DNA of 64,000 bases from Alviniconcha marisindica (Eukaryota; Mollusca; Gastropoda; Provannidae). Within the stretch, counting starts at the first letter, position 1. Every line of letters begins with the position of its first letter. The stretch lies in contig JABMCL010000813.1 of the NCBI GenBank assembly GCA_018857735.1, positions 870,501 to 934,500 of the forward strand, read 5' to 3'. Made by a program: the position numbers and the translations under genes. Under the pieces are notes generated by a model, which was given only the letters and a program-made list of their open reading frames with translations, had not been told where the DNA came from and ran no database searches. Shown piece after piece: positions 55,301 through 64,000 of this stretch.

Positions 55301-58300
55301 GCCAGTCCTGTTGTAATGCACTTGGGGCAGGTCAAGGGATGAAGTCAATTAACAGGGGTGGTAATTGTGAGCCAGTCCTGTTGTAATGCACTTGGGGCAG
55401 GTCAAGGGATGAAGTCAATTAACAGGGGTGGTAATTGTGAGCCAGGTCCTGTTGTAATTGCACTTGGGGCAGGTCAAGGGATGAAGTCAGTTAACAGGGG
55501 TGGTAATTGTGAGCCAGTCCTGTTGTATTGCTCTTGGGGCAGGTCAAGGGATGAAGTCAGTTACAGGGGTGGTAATTGTGAGCCAGTCCTGTTGTAATGC
55601 ACTTGGGGCAGGTCAAGGGATGAAGTCAATTAACAAGGGTGGTAATTGTGAGCCAGTCCTGTTGTAATGCACTTGGGGCAGGTCAAGGGATGAAGTCAGT
55701 TAACAGGGGTGGTAATTGTGAACAGGTCCTGTTATACTGTGTCAAGTGTAAGACCCATTAGACAGTTGAAAGTCTGCTTGGAAAGTGTGGTTTGCTGTGC
55801 TATGTTCAGCGGGTTCACTTTTTTTCTTCTTCATTGTAGCCTGTATCTTAAAAAGTTCTCTATAATTCAGCCATGCAAGATCAGTGTGGGTGTGCGTGCG
55901 TGTAGATGCAGGCTTCATGTAATTTAAGTCTTCATTTGCTTTTTTTTGACGAGTGTTATTGTGTGTAGTTTATTGTGTAGCATATGTGTGTGTGCCCTTT
56001 ACATGATTTTTTCCTGGTACTTCTTAAGTGGGTACAATTTTAATAGTAATGCTCTCATTCATGAAGTCATTATGTAATTTCCAGAGGTTACGAGACCAGA
56101 TAAAAACATGGACTGCCAACAGCGATATCAAGGACAAGCAGCCCTTGATAGAACATCGGAAGTTGATAGAAACGGTAAACATTTTAGAAATAAAAGCACT
56201 ATGTCTTGGTCCATTGTGTTTTTATATTGTAGACAGGATGTACAGTCTCAACAGAGGTATTGTCATTCTTTGCTTGGTGTTTGGCCTGAGGTATAAAAAC
56301 GTTTTATGGCCATTGACTGTCTCAACACTTCTCCTGCTACTGTGGTTTCCTAACCTGCTCTGGCTTTTATAGGTACATGTTTATAATATGTATTGTGTTA
56401 TGTCAGTGTCGGATATCAAAGGTTCTTCCCTGTGCTTATTTTATGCAGGGTTGAGTGATGATGTGCAAAAGATTTGTTTCTCGTTGTCCGTGCAAGTTTG
56501 TCCATGAAGTGTGTTCCTCTTCTTTTGTCTTTTGTGATGAGGAATTTGTATGAAGATGATGTTCTTACAGCAAATGGAGAGGTTCAAGGTTTTAGAGCGA
56601 GAAACGAAGACCAAAGCCTACTCCAAAGATGGTCTTGGAGCTGCTGCCAAACTGGACCCTCAGACGAAGGAGAAGTCAGAGATAACTGCGTGGCTATCAG
56701 TGAGTGTTCTGCTGAGAAAACTGATTGCTTGCATTGGGGTCTTTTACTGTCTTAGAAGGCTCTTGGTTTTTATTGACTGTCAGGCAGTTTAACAGGGCAG
56801 TGCCCAGGTTGTTTGGTTCATCATTTATTATCTTGTAGATGGAGAGTTGTTCACTTCATTTACCACCAACAAAATGATTCTTACAAAATGAATTAGAAAT
56901 GACTTTTCTGTTGACACTTTTATAATAGTTTTCTTCCTATTTTATATACTCGTTGCTTGTACTCAGTTGAAGTAAGTTTGTATTGCCATCAGCATTTGAT
57001 GATACCAGCAATATTATTTTGTGTAGACCCAGATTGAAGCGCTAAAGATCCAGCTTGATCAGTTGGAGAGTGAGTTGGAGTCGATGGAGTGCACTTCCAA
57101 AAAGAAGAAAACAGAAAAGGAGTCTGTAAGTCTGGGTTTTTGAGTTGTTTTTTTGCTACCAGATATTCATTTCATTGTTTGGTGCAATAGTTTTATTATA
57201 CAGATCAAGATTTTGTGATTGCAGAGCAGGGAGTTTATGTATATTCCCGGTAGACATAATACCTAACCACCATTAAAACAAAGTTGAGCACTGGTAAACT
57301 ATTATGTACAACAAATCTGTAAGGCAAATACCATACTTTTGACTTGAACTTATAGTAAGCATAATGAGTGTGTTGTAGGAGTAAATATAAAGGTGGTGAA
57401 CTTGATGTTACATTTGATTTATTTACACTTTGGTGTTCAGTCACAGCAACTGAAATGAAAGGCATTTTTTGCACTGTCAGGGTCCCCGAGCTGATGGGTT
57501 GAAGCAGAAAAGAGATCGCCACAAGTTTCACATAAAGAATCTGGAGATGGCGATGAGAGCTGTGGACAACGATGCCTTGGGGGTTGAACAGGTATGGCTG
57601 AAAACTACACAGTAGAAGGCATGGGAATCTACAGGTAGTAGTGGGCAACTTTGGATGCCGCTGACCAGTGATTAGCTCCTTGTGCATATCTGGGTTTCAA
57701 GGCACGGGGACATGCTCCATTCAAACATTCGTGTGCAGGAAAAATGGCAGCTGTTAGCAACAGTGATGAGCAAATTCAGTCTGAAGATGGCTACAAATGC
57801 AAGGAGGGATTGCCATGACGTTATAGGGGTACACTAGTTTGATTAGTTTGTGGAGGATGGTCAGATTTCTGCTGTTTTAAAAAAGCTTTTGCATAGGCTG
57901 GGATGTAGAAACCACAGACGAAGCAGATGATAATAAGTTAAATCTTAATTTTTAGTCAAAAATGAGGGTGAATGAAGTAGTAGAGTGCCATTTTTTTCCC
58001 TGTCTTGGTTATGCTGTTAGTGATTGCTGCTGAGAGATGAAAGAGGCATGCATACTAGGTAGGAATGATAAAGACCTAGTGGATATTGACCATCAGTAGC
58101 CCACAGGGTGGAAAGTTTGTGTGTTTATTTGGAACTGCTCAAAAGCTGCTGTCTTGGACCACACGTGCATGCTTACGAAAAGGGCCCACTGCACAGGGGG
58201 TGATAGGTCCAGCCCTGGTTGACTGATGACGTCACTCCAGTCAAACTAGTCTGCTCCGGCAAACCACAGCAAACCCCTGGTCACTGAGGCTGATGCCCAG

Positions 58301-61300
58301 TGTTGCCCTGTCTGAAAAACTACCTGTTGTGATGTGTTGTGAAGAGAGTTTACAGGATGGTAGACTGTTCCTTTGCATGCAGTGACAGTCTTGTGTCTGA
58401 ATATGCATACTTTGTGCCATTTGCCGTTGCTGAGCAGTTCTGTAAGCAGTATATCTTGTTGAAAACTAGAGGGTCAGAATCACATCTGTCCAGACGCAGC
58501 ATTTTGTTTTTGGTATTTTTAAAGATAAAATTCACGGAATAAATTAATGACTTCAGCGCTTAAAATGTACACACTGCTTCCAGCATGCTTGCAGATTTCA
58601 TTCTGCAATTTAAATTGACCATTGATTGTGTCTGTCTCTGTATGACAGCCGAATATTTTATACAAGCAGTAAAGCAGGTGTGTGTATTAAAATGCAAACA
58701 GCACATGTAGTTGGTGGAAAGCCTCAACAGGAATAAAACACTTTCGCAGGGAACATGATGTGCTGGAGTTATCCATCCAAAACCTTTGAGTGGCAGAGCA
58801 CTGCATGAAAACTGAACGAATAATAATTTGCATTGTGCCTAAAAAACTTATAGACAAGAATGTGCATGTTTACAGCATAGGGATTTGGGAGAAAGAAGCA
58901 CACAGTTTCATACATGCACAGCATAAGAAGCACAATGATTTGAACACATACTCACACACAGAGTGTAAAGACAAGCAGGAAGAATTACAAGCCACAATGA
59001 AAGAAATGTGTCTTGAGAGTGGACCAGAAAGAATGAATAGTCTGGGTCTCCCTGATGCTCCTGGACCTCCTGTTCCATTCATTGGCCATTGCTTCTGCAG
59101 ACTGGTGGTGTGTCTCCTGAGGAGGACTTGTGTCAGTTAGGGAAGGGGTAAAATAGGTCCACAAAAAATGGACAGAAGTGAGGAATGGTCTTACAGCCTC
59201 AAGCACAGGTGAACTTTGCAGAAATAATAGGGGTCACACTAACACTGACAGATTTGTGTAACCTTACCCAAAGCTCTGTGGTAAGTTACATGTGCAAAAA
59301 ATGCGTGGTAAATGTTTGACCCCTGCAGAGAGATAGTCTTGGCAGCTAGAATAATGTTTTTATTCTTTGCAGATAGTCTTGGAAGCTAGAATCTTTTTTT
59401 AATTCTTTGCAGTCTCCCACAGCCCCCTTGAATATGGCAGTATTTGTCTGTCATCTTTTACTATTGTCAAACAGTGACAGGAAAATATTTCTTCAAATAA
59501 CAGTAGAATAGACACCATTGTTTGACAAAGGTAGGATGATGTGGAGGACCTTCATTGATGTCCTAAATGCAGATGGGCGTAAAGGCAGTAAGTAAGACAA
59601 ATGGTGATGCCAGTAATATGTCAAACAGGATTGATAGCACATTATATGTATTACCTCAGTGGTTCATTCTCAAATGGTGGTCTGTGTGATACCTCGCACA
59701 AGTAAAAGTAAACACCTGCTAGGCATCCAGAAAATTGCACATATTGACATCAGCAAATATGGTCATGAATTTGATGGCTCCAGTAAATGTTTATTTTGTG
59801 TCTTTGCAGATCAAAAACATCAAAGAAGATGTTGAGTATTATGTGGATGACAATCAAGAACCAGGTTTTGAAGAGAATGAATTTCTCTACGATGATCTGG
59901 ATCTTGAAGACATTGGTGAGTGTAAGTATCGAACCATTTTTAAATTCCGGAGTGCTTTTGGAGTGCTGCTTTACCACTGCACTTACCAGTAATTTCATAA
60001 TGCTTGTAGATGCCTAGTTGTGAGTATAACACTTACATTTCTGCTAGATCATAGAACTACATTCTGTGCTATTTCATTTTCCATCTTTCCTCTTTTTTTC
60101 TACAGTTTGTTGGTAATGCTCTGGGCACTGGATGATTGTATAGCAAATAAAAGTGGCTTAACTCTTGTTGCCAATTTTCTCCTCGGCATATCTAATCCCA
60201 TTTATGCTTATTTGTTTTTTAACAAGTTTTAGTTGTGTGTTTTTTGTTCTTACTCTGATCTTTTTCTTCTTCTTTTTGTGTGGAAACAAAGTTACATTCG
60301 TAATGTACTGAACTGTATCTGCTGTCACTTGCCTCTTACCTGAAGCCATTTAAGTTTGAAATTGCTGCATAAATGAGAAAAGGAATTGTATACAAACAAA
60401 TCGGTAGTGCGTGGTTTCATTTTAACCCCTTTGCTTGGCAACCCTACCACATCACCCGCAATCTGATATGACTGAAAAATATTTGAGGTCAGGCAAGCCA
60501 TACCTCTTTGTCTGCCTTGCTTTTTCATCCAGCCTGCAGTATTGAGATCAATAAACATACTGAATTTGGTTAAAATAAGCTTTTTGCTAAAGAGCTTGGT
60601 GCCCTAGTTATTTGGTTCCTGATCATAGTTTGAAAGGGAAACATTGTCATGCCCAAAACAGTACTGATGATTTGTTTCTGTTACATTTTGTAGGCCTTCC
60701 TAAGAAGCATTGATTTGTTTGCATGCTTGAATGTTTTCATTTTGTAGTCTTTAACTCAGCTCCTTGTTTTCCTAACTTTGTACTGTGTGGTTTTCTTGTT
60801 TTGAGAAGAAAAAAAGAGATCGTGGCTCTTTGACTGGCACAACAAATTGAGAATTTATATAATGTTCAGTGTTTTGTCGGAGTGGCGTTGGCAGGAACTA
60901 TAATCATGTTTTTTATCTTCTCGTGGTCTGTTTTTGGCAAGACCATTATTTACCTTTACGTGAAGCTATACAACTTGCACTGATTTGGATGACTGGGGCT
61001 GAATTTGAAGTTACGGGGTCTTGGAACAGCAAGGACATTGTGTTAATACAACATTAACAGTTTTTGTGTCCAGAGTTAAAGTCTTGTTGCATACATTGAC
61101 AAGATAGGTTTATGCTCATGGTTTGGGTGGGTGATTAATGGAAGTGACCAGCATTTCCAGCCACTGCAAACACAGACTGACCTAAAAATGGCATTGATGT
61201 GTCAGTGCAGGTTTTGCACAGTCATACAAGGTAGAAATGAAGGGCTACAGCAAAACAATACACAAAATGGAGAACAAAACAGTAGATTTTGAAGAACATT

Positions 61301-63629
61301 TCTTGAAAATGCTTTGCAATGACATCAGAATTTCTTGTGGACCCTGTTTACTTTAAGCAAGATTTTTCGAACTCTCCTTGATAAAGTTTTGAATTGCAAA
61401 TTCCAATGAGCTTGGCCATTTTCAAGGTCACAAAGAGCCTGAAAGAAACAGGGTTTTTATTTTACCCTGAATGTGAGTCTGTTGTCTTTTGCTCTTCCAA
61501 TTTCAATGGAGAGGATGGGGCATTTTATGTGGTTGAGTTGATCATCCTGTGTGGTGTATGTATTGACATAATTGTATATTGTTTTTCATTTTCTAGAATT
61601 TCATGTCCTTTGCTGCAAGTTAAATAGTGATTACTTACTAAAATATCCTGCCTTTTTTGAATACATTTTGTTTCTTCTTTTTCTTTATTTTTTGGGGGGA
61701 TTTGCTGACAGTTTATACTAAAGCTCATTTTGTCCCCTTGTTAAAAACTGTCTAAATCCAGCGCAGTGTGTTGGTGTTTGTTATAAGATTGTTTGGATGC
61801 CTTTTATTGTAGCCTGTTTTGATTGCTGTCACGCGTCTAGTTTCTAACTTTACAGTTTGACTGCTTGTACTATTGGTCTTGATTAGGTAGAATGTGTTTT
61901 ACCAGACTGATCACTTTGCTTGCGAAGGTAGAAGATGTGTACTGCTGCTGTTTGTTAAGTTGAGATTATGTGGATTTTACAGCTGGTGGCCAGGCATTGG
62001 CGGCACAGTTTGATGGGGAGGAACATGACAGAGCAGATATCACCCCGACATCTACCAACTCCAGTTCTCCGTCACCCAGTCCCAGCATTAATGCCAACCA
62101 TTCCACAGTAAGCGCATGGTTACTTCATGTGGCACATGGGCAATAAGGCCTATAGTAAGCTGTGAATATTACAAAGTGTTATTGTGCAAAGTTAAACAAG
62201 GTAGACATTGTAAAGACCATTGCCCTGCATGGTGTGCCTGTTGCTGTATTGTGCTAATTTTTCTTTGCATTGTGTGTGTGCCTTTGTTTTTCTATAAAAT
62301 GTTGCTGTAAATTGAAATTGCTGATGCTGTTGTAACATTTGTTGTCAAGCAGTTCAAATTTTTGTAGTTTTAGCTGTATCAAGGGCCCCAATGTAAAAAA
62401 AAAAGTGGCTCTTTTTATGCCAGACAGCTTTTCCCTTCCACCTGTTTGAGTCATGTAGAGATGAATAACTTAAATGCTCTGACATACTGTAAAAGCATAA
62501 CATTGTGATAGGGGAACCTCATCTTCATGCACTTGCTTAATGTCTACACCCATTGATCATGTTTTTTTGTGATTATGTGGGGTACTGGAACAAACAAAAT
62601 CTGATGGAGGGATTTTATGTTGAGGTTTACCAACACCTCAGTTTTAATATCCCACTTTGTTTTTCTGTCACACCAAAGGAAAAGGTTGAGGACAAGGAGA
62701 GGAAAAGGCACAAATCCCAGACGGAGGAGGTGTGTGAAAAGGTATGCCAACATTTCACAGCATGGACTGTGTGGGAACATGGGCACAGGTCTTGTGTATC
62801 ACTGTGTAGGCTGTCCATGAGCACGTTGTGGCTGGGAATACTGTGGAAAACTCCAGCATGTAAGCTGTACATACTTGTGAGTGAAGACAGGTCTGAAAGT
62901 TCTGTGTTGTAGCCAGTCTCAGTGTGCGAACATGGATGTTATAACCACGCCGGAGTTGTGAACACTTTTAAAAGTTAAATCCTGTATGTGTTGATTGTGC
63001 AAGCGCACAACCCTCCAACTCCTGTGAGGAGGCTGTGATAGTGTGCAAACTCTGTTTTCAAGTCCCGTTGTGTAGGGTGTGTATTGAAGTGAACACCAGT
63101 TTAGAATCACACCCTGGAGACTGTTGACATAGGTCAGAAAATCCCACATTGTAGGTTTATCACACAGGCTTCAAAATCCAAACGGGTAGGCCACGTCTCT
63201 GTGGGTTGATCTTGATACCTAATGTCAGCTCAAATCTCAGTGACTGGTATACGCTACACCACAAAAAAAATAGGGATGTATTTGGGCTCTAAACTGTATT
63301 ATGTATGCTGTTAGTACTAACATGGGTCGCAACATATGAATTGATAACTAGGTCAACATATCAAGGTTTTATTTAAACGTCTTTACTTTTCAGCTTTGAA
63401 AATGTAGTAGACATATGGATCCTGAACACATTTAAGCACATTGTACTGTTCTTAACTGTGCAGTATATATTTATGAAGTACATTTGAAAAACATTGAGAA
63501 GGATAGTGAATGTTTTTGGTGTGCGTTGTAATGAGTGCAATTTTTTTCTGTCCTCCAGAAGAAAAGCCATTCATCAACACCTCTCATACCAAAAAGCCAG
63601 AATCCACCCAACAAGCAGTTGTCACAAAG
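43360..63629 (+). CDS. CNOT3: CNOT3, 5' eleven coding exons (gene continues past the window)
   Basis: Codes the N-terminal 320 residues of CCR4-NOT complex subunit 3, a scaffold of the major cytoplasmic mRNA deadenylase that pairs with CNOT2. Joined exons: 43360-43384, 49946-50013, 54557-54631, 56085-56174, 56571-56699, 57027-57125, 57481-57591, 59810-59915, 61983-62107, 62679-62741, 63559-63629 (962 nt, open in phase 2). Seen: [56 protein letters not shown] and [16 protein letters not shown], all near-identical to the vertebrate Not3 N-terminal domain. After residue about 232 the chain becomes a Ser/Pro/Asn-rich linker, as in the family. The C-terminal NOT box (human total about 750 residues) is not in the window. 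All introns are GT-AG. Confidence 0.97.
43385..46943 (+). other. CNOT3 intron 1, left part
   Basis: AT-rich intronic sequence with T-runs. No exon, RNA gene or strong repeat was recognised. Confidence 0.5.
46944..47643. mobile_element. piggyBac-like MITE flanked by TTAA
   Basis: TTAA at 46944 is followed by CCCACTTGGCCCCAGACC; the right end reads GGTCTGAGGCCAAGTAGG then TTAA at 47640. The inverted repeats of about 18 bp with a CC(C/T) terminus and the TTAA target duplication are hallmarks of piggyBac. The 692-bp interior encodes no transposase. It lies in CNOT3 intron 1. Kolobok elements also use TTAA, so the family is probable, not proven. Confidence 0.8.
47644..48852 (+). other. CNOT3 intron 1, middle part
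   Basis: Contains a CCCCCACCCCC-rich patch at 48179-48198 and an open frame on the minus strand over 48211-48846. That frame shows no splice-consistent or family-like sequence and is probably chance. Confidence 0.4.
48853..49030 (-). mobile_element. dispersed repeat family R1, copy 3
   Basis: Inverted relative to the copies at 4.7 and 27.0 kb. It begins TAGGTAGGTAGTGTTGCTTA and ends CACACAGCTCCTGAACTATG A. In CNOT3 intron 1. Confidence 0.85.
49946..50013 (+). CDS. CNOT3: CNOT3 coding exon 2
   Basis: [19 protein letters not shown] followed by IWKK. It is near-identical to [23 protein letters not shown]. Acceptor TTTGTGCAG|GTG, donor AAG|GTGTGT; joins exon 1 in phase 1 and leaves in phase 0. 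Confidence 0.97.
51190..52450. repeat. degenerate long-period repeat with TCAAGGTCA motifs (CNOT3 intron 2)
   Basis: Blocks of about 150-400 bp recur with CTGAACC..TGAACCTTTTGT, AACCAAACTTGGT, GATG.TCATCTTGAGCCA and AAGTGTCCAGTGGAAATA. Several include AAGGTCAAGGTCACA. Copies are heavily diverged. Confidence 0.65.
52508..52836 (+). mobile_element. tRNA-derived SINE, near full length (CNOT3 intron 2)
   Basis: The head GAGCCGGTTTGGCCTAGTGG has an A-box-like TGGCCTAGTGG and then a B-box-like GGTTCGATACT at 52559. The body (GTGGACACTGTCTTGTGACT, AAATGGCTCTCATTGCTGCC) matches the truncated copy at 8765-9050. It is interrupted by a poly(C) run of about 26 at 52748 and ends GTTTCTGTGGATGTTAAGC. Confidence 0.85.
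53129..53640 (-). mobile_element. TIR element with a SAP-domain fragment, copy 2
   Basis: The inverted homologue of 41015-41534, with ends GCTATTGAGTGATTCAGC and GCTATTGGGTGATTCAGG. On the minus strand an ATG at 53538 opens [10 protein letters not shown] and then [19 protein letters not shown], followed by one in-frame TAA, then [17 protein letters not shown]. Leu-x-x-Leu-Lys-x-Phe and the SGNK turn are SAP-domain (DNA-binding helix-hinge-helix) features. One stop breaks the frame. Confidence 0.75.
54353..54371 (+). repeat. poly(G) tract
   Basis: A G run of about 17 in CNOT3 intron 2, about 190 bp before exon 3; a (TA)n run follows at 54436-54461. Confidence 0.85.
54557..54631 (+). CDS. CNOT3: CNOT3 coding exon 3
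   Basis: 25 codons, [19 protein letters not shown] then EIKKLQ. It corresponds to [25 protein letters not shown]. Acceptor TTGTGCAG|GTC, donor CAG|GTATAC. Confidence 0.97.
54950..54974 (+). repeat. poly(G) tract
   Basis: About 25 G in CNOT3 intron 3, in sense with the transcript. Confidence 0.9.
55031..55735. repeat. 70-bp minisatellite in CNOT3 intron 3, about ten copies
   Basis: The unit is CTTGGGGCAGGTCAAGGGAT, GAAGTCAATTAACAAGGGTG, GTAATTGTGAGCCAGTCCTG, TTGTAATGCA. In the CNOT3 sense strand each copy carries AACA(A/G)GGGTG|GTAATTGTG, a possible GT donor-like word. The first copy is diverged. Confidence 0.93.
56085..56174 (+). CDS. CNOT3: CNOT3 coding exon 4
   Basis: 30 codons, [20 protein letters not shown] and [10 protein letters not shown], matching [30 protein letters not shown]. 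Acceptor ATTTCCAG|AGG, donor ACG|GTAAAC. Confidence 0.97.
56571..56699 (+). CDS. CNOT3: CNOT3 coding exon 5
   Basis: 43 codons, [20 protein letters not shown] then [17 protein letters not shown]. It matches [23 protein letters not shown]. Acceptor CTTACAG|CAA, donor CTATCA|GTGAGT. Confidence 0.97.
57027..57125 (+). CDS. CNOT3: CNOT3 coding exon 6
   Basis: 33 codons, [20 protein letters not shown] followed by a Lys-rich stretch. It occupies the place of [20 protein letters not shown]...KKKGDK in vertebrates. Acceptor TGTGTAG|ACC, donor TCT|GTAAGT. Confidence 0.95.
57481..57591 (+). CDS. CNOT3: CNOT3 coding exon 7
   Basis: 37 codons, with [20 protein letters not shown] and RAVDNDAL, matching [20 protein letters not shown] and RMLDNDSI. 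Acceptor CTGTCAG|GGT, donor CAG|GTATGG, phase 0. Confidence 0.95.
57592..59809 (+). other. CNOT3 intron 7
   Basis: 2.2 kb with no recognised exon or repeat family. A frame over 58790-59140 has no family resemblance and is judged noncoding. Confidence 0.5.
59810..59915 (+). CDS. CNOT3: CNOT3 coding exon 8
   Basis: 106 nt, [20 protein letters not shown] then [15 protein letters not shown], almost identical to the vertebrate [20 protein letters not shown] segment. Acceptor CTTTGCAG|ATC, donor ATTG|GTGAGT, phase 1 out. This closes the conserved Not3 N-terminal domain. Confidence 0.97.
59916..61982 (+). other. CNOT3 intron 8
   Basis: 2.1 kb of T-rich intronic sequence; nothing recognised on either strand. 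Confidence 0.5.
61983..62107 (+). CDS. CNOT3: CNOT3 coding exon 9 (Ser/Pro linker)
   Basis: 125 nt, [20 protein letters not shown] then a [13 protein letters not shown] run. Vertebrate CNOT3 has [20 protein letters not shown] here. Acceptor TTTTACAG|CTG, donor ACA|GTAAGC. Low-complexity linker, identified by position, phase and composition. Confidence 0.88.
62679..62741 (+). CDS. CNOT3: CNOT3 coding exon 10 (basic linker)
   Basis: 21 codons, [20 protein letters not shown] then K. It resembles the NSEDDKKRGRSTDSEV stretch of vertebrates. Donor AAG|GTATGC. Two acceptors are possible in the same phase, CAAAG|GAA at 62678 and AAAAG|GTT six bases later; the first is chosen. Confidence 0.8.
63559..63629 (+). 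CDS. CNOT3: CNOT3 coding exon 11 (last in the window)
   Basis: 71 nt, [20 protein letters not shown] then LSQ and two bases. Acceptor TCCTCCAG|AAG, donor CAAAG|GTGAGA. The phase continues from exon 10 and exits in phase 2; the next exon must lie beyond 64000. Confidence 0.85.
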
Positions 63630-64000
63630 GTGAGAATGTCAAAATTGTGCTTGGTTCTGTTTCATAATACAGCAGGGGTCACTTTGACTTGCCAGTTTGC
63701 ATCACCTTCTGCAAAGCTTTAAGTAAGTTGTGTCATAGGTAAAGAAAAATGTGTATAGTAAATGTTCAGTCCATGGACTTGCGTAACTGGGGGAGTGTTT
63801 TGGCAGTTGAAATTCGCTTCAGCTGTCTTTCACTTTAATCTCCCTTAACCCCTTAATAACAATGTTTGTCTCTTAAGTTTGCCAGATTTTTTTCCTTATG
63901 CATTTGAAAGAATGACTCAAACTGAACGGACTGGAAAAAAGTTTTTTTGTTTGTTAATATATCATGGACTAAATGACTGTAAATGTGAAGATAATAATGT

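Overview
This is eukaryotic nuclear DNA: AT-leaning, intron-rich, with many (CA)n, (TA)n, poly(C)/poly(G), minisatellites, tRNA-derived SINEs, LINE relics and small TIR elements. The style of repeats and the metazoan centrosomal/ciliary gene suggest a mollusc, most likely a marine gastropod. That placement is inference; no species-diagnostic sequence was matched.

Two protein-coding genes can be rebuilt exon by exon. (1) CEP131 (AZI1), a centriolar-satellite/ciliogenesis protein, is on the minus strand. Its complete coding region is 20 exons, 38286 down to 13432, 3,561 nt, 1,186 aa, and every splice phase closes. (2) CNOT3, a scaffold of the CCR4-NOT deadenylase, is on the plus strand. Eleven coding exons (43360 to 63629, the first 320 codons plus 2 nt) lie here and the gene runs off the right edge. 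The two genes are head to head with about 5 kb between start codons. That gap holds a foldback repeat, a TIR element carrying a SAP-domain fragment, a LINE remnant and, near CNOT3, E-box and YY1-type sites. No functional link between the two genes is shown by the sequence; both are broadly expressed housekeeping-type genes.

Layout: 1-13431 has no convincing gene apart from a possible terminal exon at 258-321; it holds a 38-bp hairpin-bearing tandem array, a palindromic MITE, a truncated SINE and three abutting minisatellites (10.77-12.38 kb). 13432-38286 is CEP131, whose introns are heavily colonised by minisatellites. Two of these arrays run across exon/intron junctions: one multiplies a 5' splice site (28.74-29.80 kb), one multiplies a 3' splice site (20.66-21.19 kb). 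CEP131 also appears to have two GC-AG introns. A 1.44-kb TIR element and a decayed hAT-like zinc-finger fragment lie in its introns. 38290-43359 is intergenic. 43360-64000 is CNOT3, with a TTAA-flanked piggyBac-like MITE in intron 1, a second SAP-fragment element, a tRNA-derived SINE and degenerate repeats in intron 2, and a 70-bp array in intron 3.

Most open reading frames in the window are shadows of exons or stop-free minisatellites and are not annotated as genes.
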